Source of the DNA: Aurelia coerulea
Taxonomy: Eukaryota > Cnidaria > Scyphozoa > Semaeostomeae > Ulmaridae
NCBI GenBank assembly: GCA_039566865.1
Contig: CM076955.1
Location: 5,024,501-5,088,500, forward strand
Reading direction: 5' to 3'
DNA length: 64,000 bases
The translations under genes were made by a program, and so were the position numbers. Each line of letters begins with the position of its first letter. Position 1 is the first letter of the stretch. Positions 1 to 14,600 of this stretch are shown here, one piece after another. The notes under the pieces were generated by a model. It saw only the letters and a list, made by a program, of their open reading frames with translations. It was not told the DNA's origin and did no database searches.

Positions 1-221
1 TTACGGTTTGTCATTGGAAACATTCGCTTTTGTCTTGACGCCATTATTCAAAGTTGGGAGAACAGCTGGAGGTGCTGGGTCATTTGCCGCTCTGCTTCTC
101 AGCTTGCTGTCATTACTGCATGTTTATCTAAACACGTCAAATGCTGTGAAATGGGTAACTGGTTTATTGTCACCAGTTGCTTTATCGCTGGCACTTATTC
201 CAACACTGGATACAAATTCAG
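1..221 (+). CDS. ABCA3-like: ABCA exon 1 of window (TMD1, partial)
   Basis: Frame starts at base 2 and runs to the donor at 222 (g|gtaagt), ending in phase 1. It encodes two hydrophobic spans, around [16 protein letters not shown] and [18 protein letters not shown], typical of the late helices of the first transmembrane domain. The 5' side is cut by the window edge, so this may be only the end of an exon. Confidence 0.85.
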
Positions 222-3200
222 GTAAGTGTGATAAGATTTAGCTACCCAGAATTCGTGTTAGGTCAACTAAATATCAATGTTTCCCCTATGACATGCCTCC
301 ATGGATGTACCAGCTCAGCATAGGGCTCAAATCTTTAGAAAGGTGGATGTAAAATTCCATCACATTTTTCTTTTACTCAAATGGCTTTGAAGGAACTTAG
401 GGTACTTTGCAGTAAATCTGCCGTGGAAATCTCTCAATTTCTTGGTTAGTTTCAAATTGCAGCCTTTATTATTTTTTAGGCTGTGACGTCATCAAATTTA
501 TAAATCCTAAACCAGAAGAGCTATACATTTCTACTTGCCACCATACTGTCGTCCTTCATAATCTATCATTTTCTTGAAGAAATTATCAATTTTCCTCAAT
601 TGATTTCAGATTTACGATCTTATTTTTTTAATAATTTTCGACGAATTTTTTCAAAAATGATTAAAATGCCGCAATTTTGAAAATGATCAAGATATCAAAA
701 AATTTCTACGGCAGATATACAGCAAATTACCCTAAATTCCTTTCAAGCCATTCAATTTAGAGAAAAATAAGATAGAATTTACACCCACCTTTTTAAAGAT
801 TTGGAAGATTTGAGTTCTATGCTTACCAGCTCGCATTTGATCACCAAAGTCCAACATACCGGGTGTCCCAAAAAAATGTATAAGGTTTTAGTTGACTCCA
901 GCGCTGTGAATTTACCTTCAATCGATGTCCAATCACTCTCAAAATGTTCCTCGATAGTTAACTTGAACATAGATACCTCGTTTGTTGATATTGGTACTTT
1001 GAGAGCAGACATGTTAAGCTTGAAAGCTGAAATTTGCCTCGCCCTGCAAACCAGAGCTTTACCCTTTTGGCCTAAGAAATTTCTTAAAGCACAGCATATA
1101 AATCAACGATAGCCTTAATAAAATCTGAGCAATATTAGATCTTGTGTTATTCTGTCTTCCAAAGTCACTCCCCAGTCACCCATCGGGAAGTTTCTTAATT
1201 TTTTATTAATTTCAGTTCTTAGTTTCGATGTGCTTCAGGAATTTGCTTAGGCCAAAAGGCCAAAGTTCTGGTTTGCAAGGGCACGCAAATTTGAGCTTTC
1301 CAGATTGATATTTCCACTCTCAAAGCACCAATACCAACAAACGAGGTATCTATGTTCAAGTTAACTATCGAGGAACATTTTGAAAATGCTTAGCCATTCA
1401 TTAAAGTAAAATTCACATAGCTTGAGTCAACCAAATCTGTATACATTTTTTTGGGACACCCGGTAGTTGTGCCAGATTATTACCAGGATGGGTGGTCTCC
1501 TGGAAACATCTTTCCTGGCTCTTAAAAACGCAAAAGGAGTCACAAAAATACTCAAGTCTTCTGTTATCAAGCGACTCTCGATTCATTCGAATCCTTCCAG
1601 TACTTTAGTTACTACGATTTTTAAAAGGCCTGAATTTTTTGGTGCACCCGGTACTTTGTTTGTTTGTTTATTTGTTTGTCAACTTATTTTGCATCGATTT
1701 TATCTGCAATGCATCTAGCTTACTATATACAAATATACACAGTAAACTAATCTAACTCGATGAATCATGACATGTCACATCAAAAATGGGAACATTTGCT
1801 GGCGCACTCAGTATGATTTTTTATCTTTTCTCAGGAACAACATGGAGCAATGTTGGCACAAAAGGTGAATTCCCAACTTCAAATGGTATCATCTTGCTTT
1901 TCATTGACACTGTTTTGTATCTTCTTCTGGCGATGTATCTTGATACAATTTTCCCTGGAGAATACGGACAGAGAAAGCATCCATTGTTCTTTCTCAAACC
2001 ATCATTTTGGAGGGGGGTGACATCGAAGACCAAACGCGCACCATCGTTTTTCAGAGGAGTGTCTGTGAAGGAGGATGAGCCGCAAGCTGATGTGGAGGAG
2101 GTACCTCAGGGTATGCAAGACAAACTTGCTATTAGGTGAGTAATATAATACTTTAAGGTAACTCTGCTTTCCGCTCCAGTGAACAGCGAGATGCCATTTC
2201 GCAAAACCACTCTCCTCAGAAAACAGTTAAGAAACAATTTCTCTAATATTACTCTACCTATCGAAAAGCAGTAAAAATGATGTTATTCAGCGTGGTCTGG
2301 GCAATCGAAAGATGTACAAATCACAATGTTTTCGTCAAAGCTGGCTTCACAAATCCTAGTTCGAATCTTTTGTTGATTTCAGAAAAATGGATTTATCTCC
2401 AAAACTACTCGAAACAGTTTCGATTTTTTTCGCTCCATCTTTAGCTAGGTAGTTGATTTACAACTTTACCTAGTCTGATTGAAAAAGCAAGACTGGATTT
2501 GCCGTAATTGAATTTTATGTTTCTGTTTTGGTTCTGATTCTTTGCAACGACGTATAATCCCATATCAAATTCCACGTTTCCCAGTACCCATGGTCTCTCA
2601 TTGATTAAGTTTTTTATACTTGCATTCATAATGGCTGCAAGAATTAAATACTTTCGAAGTCTTGTTTGGTTGGCTTTGATATCAACGAGAGGTATGGTAT
2701 TGGATAAGCTTCTAACCTCTCGATTTTAGGAGTTTTTGGCTTCAGCTTCCACACAAGCTTGATTTCTAAACTCTTAATCAGTTAATTTAAAGCAGATTTG
2801 CCATGAATCTATAATCTTGGTAATAGGTTTATTGTACCTTGGAACCCGTTCATGTAATTGTGATTTTTCAATATTTAATCAAACATGGGACACTTTTTTG
2901 GGACACTGTGAGTCCTATTGATAATATATTTATGGTTTGTAAGAACTGAGAACTTAGCAGATATTTTAGGATCTTTGTTTTTTACAACAGTCATGTGGAA
3001 GCGAATAACGTGGTCTAAAGCGAAAACACGCGTATAAGAACCTGATGGATTAAGAACCAACAGACTGAAATTGTCTCGGTTTCAATTGTTTTATAAGAAC
3101 CAATCCATTGTATTCATTGTTTAAGAACCCTGGCTGACTTACAAAATAGTAGGTTCTTATACGCGTGTTTTTATTGTAATAGAGTACTTATTTTCTTTTA

Positions 3201-6200
3201 TTTAGCATTCGAAGATTGGAAAAGGTTTTTAAAAGAGGGAAAGAAGAGCTTAAAGCTCTCGACGGTATGTATAGCCATCAGGCATGTTTTTCATAAAGCC
3301 ATCACGTGCTACAGCATTTAAAAGTCATTGCTGTAAGGCAGAAAATTTGGTCGTGATTTCTCGAAGAGGCTTTTTCAAGAAAGTCCCTCATAATTTCGGA
3401 ACGGAGTAACTGATTTCAGTCAACTGAACTTCAAAATTCATTTGAGCATGTCCACTATTGAACTATGGCATTAGTTTTCCCTGTAGTACGGTTGTGAGAG
3501 CTGGACAATGAGGAAAAGTGATACTGAGAATACCATGGACAGCAATAAGAACAAATAAGTCTGTTTTAGAAGAAATAAAGCCAGAAATTTCACTAGAAGG
3601 CATGATTGTAAAGCAAGCGCTGACCTTCTTCGGACATATGATACCAGCTATAGCTATAGTGGGATGGAAAAAGATATCATGTAAATGCGGGTAGAGGGGA
3701 AAAGAAAACGAGGCAAGCAAAGAACAAAAATGGCTTGATGTATTGAAAGTCTTAACTAGGATGTCCTTGCATCAGCTTAATGAAAAGGCAATGAACAGAA
3801 CAGAATGGAGATTGTTTGTTCAGAGGATCGCCAGAAGTCGTCAGCGACTTGATGGTACCTACCACACACGCACATACTATTGAACAAAATGCTTGTCAAT
3901 GTTATTGCCTTGATATCCAAGGAGCTGTTGCCTTTCAAACGAGGATTGTTTTATTACTCACTCGGTACTTTGAAAACAGACAGAGATGAGGAGAATATGA
4001 CACAAGGGTAAGTAGAGGAAAAATCACGTTTACAGAACCAGTGATTCTCTTAATGGCACACAGTGATTCTCTTAATAGGCATATGTCATGAACCTGATCG
4101 GTTCATGCAATACAATTCTCTCTATTTTTTACTACAAAGCCACAGGATCGAGGCTGAATTTTTATTGCAATAAGCAGTAATTAAAAGTCACGAAACAATG
4201 GAGTTCCTCTTCAAACTTCTTTGCTGTATTAACCAATTGCTAACGTGACATATGTCCTTGAACGCCCATAACCTTGCAGTCTCCATCTTACAAGGCCTGC
4301 ACACTTTATCATAATAATTTGGCCCATTGTTGTTTCATTTGTTAAAAAATGTTTCGTTGGTAATCGTCCGGGTTCAAAGATGTGTTCATGAACAAGGTGC
4401 TGGGCACGAGTAAAAGACAATTGAAATGTGCGAAATTGACACATGCAAGAGCTTAGGAGACAAAGAGTTCGTGGGTTTTCAAATTTTCTTTTTACAGGTG
4501 ACAGAAACTAAGTTTTGAATGCAGTCGAGAACAGAATGATTGTGGAGGCAACAATATCCTTCATTGAACGATCCAAGAGATTTTGCAAGCAACTGTTATG
4601 TGTAATTTCATAGAAGCGACCTCCTTCTTTTTCTCTTTTCCTTTCCTTTCCTTTTGTTTGTTTGTTTGTTTTTCTCCTTTTTTCTGTTTTCTGTTTTTTT
4701 GCTTTTGTTATGTTTTTTATTGTTTATTGGTTTCTTTTTGGAAATCATGTGCTTTAATTTGTAGGTCCCGTCTGTAGTGGAAACTAGGTGACTGTGTGTC
4801 TTTTCCCGCTGATGATGGGATCAATAATGCCTCGTATATCTAGTTTAGATTTTACTTGATAAAAATTTATTTTTTGGTTATAGAATGTGAAACTTTATGT
4901 TTGAAACAGTATGACATAAAAGGCATCTCTCGATAGAAATAAATCACCAACAACAACAACAGATATCTTAATCGTAGGTGTCAGCCTTGATGTTTATGAA
5001 GGACAGATTACAGCATTACTTGGACAGAATGGAGCAGGGAAGTCGACATTGATAGCAGCTTTGACAGGCATGCTTCCAGCAACTAGAGGTTCTGCATTGG
5101 TTTATGGTCATAGCATAAGAATTTCAGAGGATATGGACAAGATCAGGGAGATGATTGGTAAGATATATTATGAGTTTACGTCCTGAATTGGATGCTTGCT
5201 TTTGTAAGTCTGTTTCAAAGAGTCGTGCCATTTATATTTCATGATCAGACAATTACTTCAATTTTCTATAAGGAAGGAATGTGCCAAAAGTATTTATTCG
5301 TCTCAGTTGCATGTTAGTCTGGTAAGAAACATTGGGGATGCTTTTGGCAAAATTTTTAAAACCACTGGATGAGTTAGAAGAAACATACGCCGTTTGAGAC
5401 ACTATTGCTCCTTAAAGATATAAGCAACAATATTTTGCAATATCTGATTAGATAGCCAACATGTTAAATTATTTTTATATTTTTTCCCAAAATTTATTCA
5501 GCTAGTATGGATGTTATGAGATCTTCTTTTGAATAAACTTTTAACAAGACTCGATCTCCAGTAACAGGACCGGAACAGGAATGGGAAGATGGCTCGGTCT
5601 CGGTATTAGTATCGGTCTCAGTATCGGTTTCGCTATCGGTCTCGGCCCGGGTTTTAGTCTTTTTTCAGTTTAGTTTGATTCAATGTTTTCTTGATACTTG
5701 CATTCTTCAAATAATTTTGACAATGGTTATGGGCATTACTTTCGAAGTCCTATTTGGTTCGCTCTGATACTTGAAAGAGGCACGAAATTGGATAAACTTG
5801 TATTACCTCGATATTTGGAATCTTTGTGCATCATGTCATTTTTGAGGTCTTTGGTTTCAGCTGTCGCACAACTCAGTGAATATTCAGCAGACTAGCAAGA
5901 TTCTGAAATCTAGAAATAATTTGAGATCAGGCGGACATTCTGAAATCTAAAAACAACGTGAGGTCTTAGCTGTGTTACCAAGGAGCCCGTACTTTTTATT
6001 GTTATTTTTCAATGTTTAATCAAACGTCGAACAATTGTTTTGGCACACCCTACATATATAAACTGAATATGGTTCTTGTTTGAACGGCAAAATTTTTTGA
6101 CGTTCAGCCTGAAAGTTCTTACAACAAAAATTTCATATTTACAGATTTTTACTGTATACAGGGTGTCCCAAAACAATTGTGCCCCGTTTGCCTGAAGTTT

Positions 6201-9200
6201 GCGACAAAACGGCAAGAGATTCTCTCCAAACTTTTGCATGATGTTGCTCTTCAGATATTCAATTAAAGTTTGCTACCATCCCCATAAAAATCCGTTGAAA
6301 AATGATGGAGCCATGACCTCCAGGAGACCCAAATTTGCCCGACGACTGAAACCAGCGGTCGGCCATTTTGTCTTACTATTTTGCAGCGATAAATAGCTTC
6401 ATGGATGGAAAATTAAACAGCAGCCTCCAATATCATAGCTCTCGTGAAAATTCCGATAATCCTCAGAGAGTTCGATTGTTTCTGGTCTCACAGAAATGAT
6501 TTCTTACCTCATGTGAAGCAACTTATCATTGCAAAATAGTAAGATAAAATGGCCGACCGCTGGTTTCAGTCATCAGGCAATTTTGGTATTGTGAAGGTCA
6601 TAGCTCCATCATTTTTCAACGGATTTTTGCGCATCATTTTTCAACGGATTTTTACGGGGATGGTAGCAAACTTTATTTGAACATCCGAAGAGCAACATCA
6701 TATGAAAAGTTTGGCGAGCATCTTTTGCCATTTTGTTGCAATATTTAGGCAAACGGGGAACAACTTTTCTGGGACACCCTGTAGAAAAGCAGTTAAATTG
6801 TTTGGTCAAAAAGAAAATTGCTTGTCTAGCAGATGTTTTGTTCGTCTTTACTAGGCCTATGTCCGCAACAGAACATAATATTTGAAGAGCTGACTCCGCG
6901 AGAACACTTGAAAATATTTGCTGGTATCAAAGGAATTCCGGACAATGAAATTGATGGGATGGTATGTTGTTTTTTTTAATACTTTAAGCTAAAGGCATCA
7001 AAAGGTTTTAAGCTAATTTCTTGACAAAGTCATTTTCATAAGATCTTAAGCTTATTTTTCCCAAGACATGAAAAGGTACCAATACTAGGATCCGAAAAAG
7101 TTAGGAAACGTTTCAGTGCTGAAACTCCAGTTTACAAAACAAACTTTTGTTTGTTGTGAACTCAAGAAAGTTATTGTTCGCGTTCACATGATTTTAAATC
7201 TAAAGCATTTGACGCACTAAAATTCACCTTTGTAAAATTCTATTTAGCCCCCTCTCTTATAAGTTCTTCTTTTGTGGGCCAAAATTTGTAAGTAGCTCCC
7301 TCGCTATTAAGCCCCCCTCCCGTATTGAATGCAAGGGGCTGCCAAAGGTCTCAACGGTTTTCCTTGTATTTAACTGAAACAATTTAAAAGTTGGTTCCAT
7401 ATGTTTTTGGATTTAAATTGCATTGAATTTATGTTTGAGTGATTCGCATTGTGTATTGATTACACAAAATGTGAGGTAAAAGACGCAAAAATCTATCCTT
7501 TAGAGCCTTTTCATTTGGTTTTATAACCAAGCTCCCCTCTCTAATAGATCCCCTCTCTTTAGGCCCCCCTCTGGAGTCTTTAAAATGAAATGAACCCCCT
7601 GGGAGCTTAATCGAGCTTTTACGTTATTGATATTTATTTTTCAGTCAACAGTATTGTACATTTTGAGAACTGAACCTTTTTTATGACAACATTTTCCTGT
7701 TAATTGAATACACGTTTTCTTTTCATAAGAAACTTGGATCAGCACTTAGTACTAAAAGTTTCTTAATTTCGCATGAAAATTTCGGTGTTTTAGTAGTAAA
7801 AGTTTCTTAGTTAGTTTCTTATTTTTTTGGGCCTAAAATTGCGATATTGTTCGAAGTTGAGCCTTCTTCTCGAGAAAGGGCTTCCATTTTGCATTGACAT
7901 TGTCATCCAGAAGAAGCCATGCACATCAAGGCAAAAATTTACCAATTTTGCAATTAAAAGTCAAGAAAAGACGAATGTACCTTTGTTAGAGAGACATAGA
8001 ATAAGTGAGACATACAGAAGTAAAGTTTTAGAGTGTACTAGTTTCTTATAAACCAGTTTCTTATAAAAAAAACGTGCAGTCAATAACATACTTGCATGAT
8101 CATCAAATTTTGAAACGTACTTTGCAAATGGGTATCATATTCTTTTCAGATGGATTACTTGATGTAATTTTTCATCGTTTCTTTTTATTTGGAATTCTTT
8201 CACTTGCCAGGTTGAAAAGACGTTAAAAGAGATTGACTTATTTGACAAAGGTGATTCAATATCGAAGAATCTAAGTGGTGGACAAAAAAGAAAGCTTTGT
8301 GTTGGCATCGCCCTGATTGGGGATCCAAAGGTAATAAGATTGCTTTGAAATACCCGCGAATATCAAGATGTGAAGTGTTTTGCAAAGGAATTTTGCGTTA
8401 TCGCAAATCTCAGGTAACATCTTATTTGAGACGGACTTTAGATATCACCTGCAAATGACCGCGAATACCAACAATAGAAGGGTTTTGCAAAGGAAGTTTG
8501 CGTTATCGCAAATCTCAGGTGCCATCTTATTTGAGACGAACTTTAGATATCACCTGCAAATGACCGCGAATACCAACACTAGATGTGTTTTGCAAAGGAA
8601 TTTTGCGTTATTTCAAATCTCAAGTGACATCTCATTTGAGACGGACTTTAGATATCACCTGCAAATGACCGCGAATACCAATAATAGAAGTGTTTTGCAA
8701 AGGAATTTTGCGTTATCGCAAATCTCAGGTGACATCTTATTTGAGACGGACTTTAGATATCACCTGCAAATGACCGCGAATACCAACACTAGATGTGTTT
8801 CACAAAGGAATTTTGCGTTATCGCAAATCTCAGGTGACATCTTATTTGAGACGGACTTTAGATATCACCTGCAAATGACCGCGAATACCAACACTAGATG
8901 TGTTTTGCAAAGGAATTTTGCGTTATCGCAAATCTCAGGTAACATCTTATTTGAGACGGGCTTTAGATATCACCTGCAAATGACCGCGAATACCAACAAT
9001 AGAAGTGTTTTGCAAAGGAATTTTGCGTTATCGCAAATCTCAGGTGACATCTTATTTGAGACGGACTTTAGATATCACCTGCAAATGACCGCGAATACCA
9101 ACAATAGAAGTGTTTTGCAAAGGAATTTTGCGTTATCGCAAATCTCTGGTGACATCTTATTTGAGATGGACTTTAGATATCACCTGAAAATGACCGCGAA

Positions 9201-11475
9201 TACCAACAATAGAAGTGTTTTGCAAAGGAATTTCGCGTTATCGCAAATCTCAGGTAGCATCTTATTTGAGACGGACTTTAGTTATTTACCGGATGAACCA
9301 TAAAGAAGTTCAAATTTTTGAAATTTCGCTGCATGAAGAATACTTGAGGTCACTGAATCAAAATTTAATTGATAGCCGAAGTGCTGAAATATTTGACTGA
9401 TGTTTGTTCAATTGTTCTTAGCATTGGAAATATAGATAAAATTTTATTTACATAAAATCTGCCATTTAGAATGCACGAAAAGAGGTCTAAAACCCTCTAT
9501 AAAAATTATAAGAAGTTTCATCACTCAAATACATTTCGTTTCACTCAAGAGTTAAGAATCAAATCGTTATAAAAGCAATTAGCGTATTAATTGGCAGCTG
9601 AAACTCGGGAGTATACAGTAAATCCCCGCATATAAGAGCCTACTTTTTGAGAGCCATGCTGAAATAGGTCCTTGTTTTAAAGGTACTAAGACAAATTTCA
9701 AGGTACAAAAAGGTCCTTATTTGAAGTTTGCCTTGCGTAGGCCGTTGTAGAGCCTTCACCAAAGATGTTCAGGTCTTTTGGCAACGTTATTATCTACCTA
9801 ATAACCAATTCTAAACTTGCAAACAGCAGGGGAGGAGACTCAAACTTTAATAGCCCACTGGGAACAAAATGAAGTTAATAATGACAATCCAAAATAAACT
9901 TTTCTACCCCTGCAATGACAACATATTTTTCATTAAACTGAAACACGTTCTTAATTGCAAGGTGCATCATTTAGGAAAACAGCCTCTAGGTTCTTGATTT
10001 TGTAGGTTCTTACATGCGGAGATTGACGGTATTTCGTGATTTTTCTTCTATTTTTCTAAGCATTGCAAATATAGGTAAAAATTGGATTTATGAAATGTCC
10101 TTTATTTTGAAATGCATGAAAAAATTATCATTAATCTCCGCATTTAGAGCAACATACAAATACTTTTCATTTCCCTCGTGGCTTGAAATAGATTTTGCAA
10201 AAATACAGTTCATATATTCTTTTGAATTTAAAGTCTTTTATGATTTTCTTTTAGTATACCCAAGATAGCTCAGAAATATACTACAACTTTGTAAACGTCT
10301 CGATACTCATCTTCTTCAATAACTGTTCTTACAATAACTTGAGGACCTACCTAAAAACATAGATCACAACAGGGTAACAAAAGAAACAACCTAACAAAGT
10401 AACCTACTTAATACACATGTGCTCTTTAAAGGCAATGTGTTCATGTAAGTACAGCCGCGTATAGACTCTTGTCAAAACATGCTGACACGGTGCTGACGAA
10501 GAGCCTCAAAGAGTGCACTGTGATTGGTAGAATTTAACTGATCACATGTAAAGCTAGAATTTATATTTCACATCGAGGCTGCCTGCTGTGAGACTTCGGG
10601 TTGAGCTCATTCATTTCATTCATTCATTTTATATTCTTTATACGTACGGTAACCCTGTCGACAAAGGTCGCTTTTCAGGGGGCTCTGGAAGCGCAACCGC
10701 AAGTAAGCCATCAGTCTGCTTATATTAGAGCTGGCTACCTTTTAATTTCCATTGTAAAGTGATCACATGAAATATCACGTGAGAATAGCAAAGTTGCTGT
10801 ACTTACATGGACACATTACCTTTAAGTATAGCCTTTATGTCTCACTTATTATCAGTGCTTCCATTTTCTAAAGGTTGTGTTTTTGGATGAACCAACGAGT
10901 GGTATGGATCCAAGCTCACGTCGTTACATTTGGAGTCTACTTCAAAGCAAAAAAGAAGACAGAGTTATATTTCTAACAACTCATTTCATGGATGAAGCTG
11001 ACATCCTTGCTGGTAATTTTCTTGATTAGTAATTTTGCTATAGTCAATTAAAGAACAACTCGAAAAGTACGTCTACTATGCCTATCACGACTTGAAAAGA
11101 TACCAGGTCATCGGAGTTCCCACCATGAAAGGCACTTACAATTCAAAAATTAGAATAAAGTATAATTTCTAAATGATTATTTGTTTAGTATACTCACAGG
11201 AAGCTTTATCAAAAAATTAAATTAATTTCGTGGACAATTAGTAAAAAATTGATAAGTACCTATCTTTTTACTGTAGTGTTGCCAAATTTTGTCTGGATTA
11301 TTATTATTATTATGCAATTCTTCTCATGGTCTTGATGTTATTCCAGTATCTTGTCTATTATCAGGTCACCTCCCGTGGCTTGAGATAATAGATCTTAAGT
11401 CTTTCTTGCTAATCCGTCTTTCCTTGTCTTCTAGTGTTCTATTTTGCCCTATTTGCTGTAGTCCAAAACATTATT

Positions 11476-11520
<45 letters not shown>

Positions 11521-11544
11521 GTTATTATTATTATTATTGTTACA

Positions 11545-11583
<39 letters not shown>

Positions 11584-11589
11584 GTTACA

Positions 11590-11622
<33 letters not shown>

Positions 11623-14600
11623 GTTGTTATTATTATTGTTATTTTTATTGTTAATTCTTTATTTAAAGTAGGCTAATATACAACAGCAAATTTAAAGCTA
11701 ATTAAGGCCTACTAAAAAATAAATTGGAAATACAATCAAAAAGTACTATTTACAGTAGGCCAACCACCATGTTTGTGATATAAGCAGTTCCAAACTGAGA
11801 AGGAAAGAGAATATTCTTTGCCGTGATATTTAGGGTGGCCTGCTTTTTTCTGACTCAGCCGTTATTGAGCACCAATACTCACATCTAATAGGAATTGTTT
11901 CTGTTCAGAAAACTCTTATGCCCAGTTTAAATATCCTTTTTTTGTCGTCTTGAATGTAATAGATGCTGCTAAAAACTTCTAAGTGTTAACCCTATTTTGG
12001 TTGGGGGGGGGGCAAATTTGCCCACCCAGGAGAAAAATGATGGCCCGGAAACTTTCTGACTTTTTCCTGCTACTTATTTTGCAACGACTCATCTCATGTT
12101 TTTTCAAACTTTTTTATTCCTGTTTTTCCTTTAGATTACAAAGCTGTTATGGCGAAAGGAAAACTGCGCTGTGCTGGATCATCGTTGTTCTTGAAAAGTC
12201 GATTTGGTGTTGGTTACTATATCAGGTGAGGCTCTCTTCTAAATATTTCTCCATATATCAAAAAGAGCTTCACATTGCGTCGAATCTTTGCAAAACTGTA
12301 AGATATGTGAAATGATAGTGCCCTGTTCTTTTGTACGAATTTATCAAAGGGAACTTCAGGTAACGTGAGGTATTTCCAGAGAGATAATTTTTGATATCAT
12401 CATTGTTTTCACAATTAAAGGGGCTCCGTCGTCAAAATGTAAACAAAACGATTATTTTTGCAGTTTTTTGAAAGGTGATATCACACAGGATTTTCGTATT
12501 TTTTTCAAAATGAAAGTTGCTGTTTGGACATAAATTACAGTATTAGGAAGGTATAGTAGAATGTAAGATTTATTGTAATTATCTTATATCGATAAAAAAA
12601 AAAGAAAACAGTGATCATGATATCAAAATGCTCTCTTTGGCATTATGGCAAATTACATCGAGTTCCCTTCGATAAATTCAGTTGAAAGAATGGGGCGATG
12701 ATTTTTCACACATTATTTTTTAACAAAGCTTTGCAATGATTCGACTCATATTCTTATCAGGGGAGGTCTTTTGAAACTTCTCTACATACCAAGTAGACCA
12801 AGAAGAACTTCACACGTTGTGCGGTGAACATAGGGCTCAAATCTTTGAAAAGGTCGGTGTAAAATTCTATTATATTTTTTCTTTGAATTAAATGACTTGG
12901 AAGGAACTTAGGGTTTTTGCTGTTTCATTTTTTCATTTTTTCATTTTAAATTATTTATACACAAAAACCCTTCAGCTAACAAACGCAATACTTAAATAAG
13001 AAAATAAATATCCTAATTACATTAATATAGTCTATATACAGTTAAAGCAAAATTATGTACAGTAATCTATGTAGTAGCAGCTGCTCTTCCAGGGCGTCGT
13101 GTTTTAGTTTGTGTTCAGCTCATATAATAACTTTTCAATTGTTTTTTGAATCTACTAAGTGTAGGGAGCTCTCTGATATTGACGGGTATATTGTTCCAAG
13201 CTTTCAGAGCCGAATAGTGAAAGCCTTTCTTGACATATTCAAGATTATTTCTTGGGATTTGTAGGTCCCTGCAATTCCTTGTTCTGTAGTTGGAATGCTG
13301 GGTCCTATGATGGTATTTACCCCAAAGGCTTTCGGGACATTGCCTGTTGATTATTTTATATGTCATAACTGATCGATCAAAGTTTATTAGTTGTTCAACT
13401 GTCAACCAATTATGAGACCAATTGTCTTTTAGTCTGGCCTTATCAATAATCGAATGGGCTCTGTCCTGCAGACGTTGGAGGGTATTCAATTTTGATTTAG
13501 GAAGACTCCCCCAAATAACATTGGCGTATCGCAGATGGCTTTCTACAAGTGCACGGTACACATGCTCCAGCTGGGATTGGGAAATGAGATTTTTCAATTT
13601 TTTTAGTGACTTAAGACCGCCACTAATCCTGCCTGTAAACCTGCCGTCGAATTTATTGATATCTTGATTAGTGTCAAAATGGCGGCATTTATTAAATTTG
13701 AGGCTATGACGTCATCAAATTTGTTAATCCTAATCCAGAAAAGCTACAGAATTCTGCTGGCCGCCATATTGTAGACCTTCATTAATTATAGTTTTCTTGA
13801 AGATTATATCATTTTTCCTCTATTGGTTTAGGATTTACCATGATTTATATATTTTCAAAATTTTACATGAACTTTTTCAAAAATAATTAACTTGCCGCCA
13901 TTTTGAAAAAAATCAAGATATCAAAAAATTTCCACAGCAGATTTACAGCAAAGTGCCATAGTTTCTTTTGAAGCCATTCAATTCAAAGAAAAGGGTTATA
14001 TAATTTTACACACCTTTTTAAAGATGTGAAAGGTGCGGAAAATAGTAGAGGTCTTGGAACGAATGAAAGTTTAGTTGGTAACCCAATACAGTATTGCCCC
14101 GTCACTGAGAAACTTACCAATAAGAAACTGGAGCCTGCCAGATGGCACCATAGTCATTTTCCAACATTTGGTTTCATTTAACATTTATATAATATTTATA
14201 AGAAACCAAGCAGCCTGGTTTTACAAAATGAGTTTCTTTGTGGCTGGATAATACTGTAGCTGAAGTATTTTCTGTGATTTTTGTTGTTTGAAAACCTCCT
14301 AGCAGACCTTTTGGCCATTTTACAAAAAATCTGAATCAAACGATATTTTGATACATTCCAAAGAATTTTCGGAGGTGCACAACAGTGATAGAAGCTTTAA
14401 CGCCACTCGATCGAAACTCGCATGTAGAAATAACGCGCGATCCAGGCTCTTTTGTAGAATAACTAAACGTCTATTACTGCGATTTATTTTGACCAACCAG
14501 ATCTTCCCGGAGACAGATTTACGAGTTGCAGGATTTAAAAAGTTAGCAAAGAATTATTTTAGAAATAGGCTCGATTTTATTCACACACTACATGTTTACC

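Noticed and set aside
8380..9303. 307-residue open frame with a 35-residue repeat
   Set aside because: It is the 105-bp intronic tandem repeat read in one frame; no start context, splice connection or family match was seen.
11289..11676. Poly-tyrosine and poly-isoleucine open frames
   Set aside because: They are translations of the (ATT)n microsatellite.
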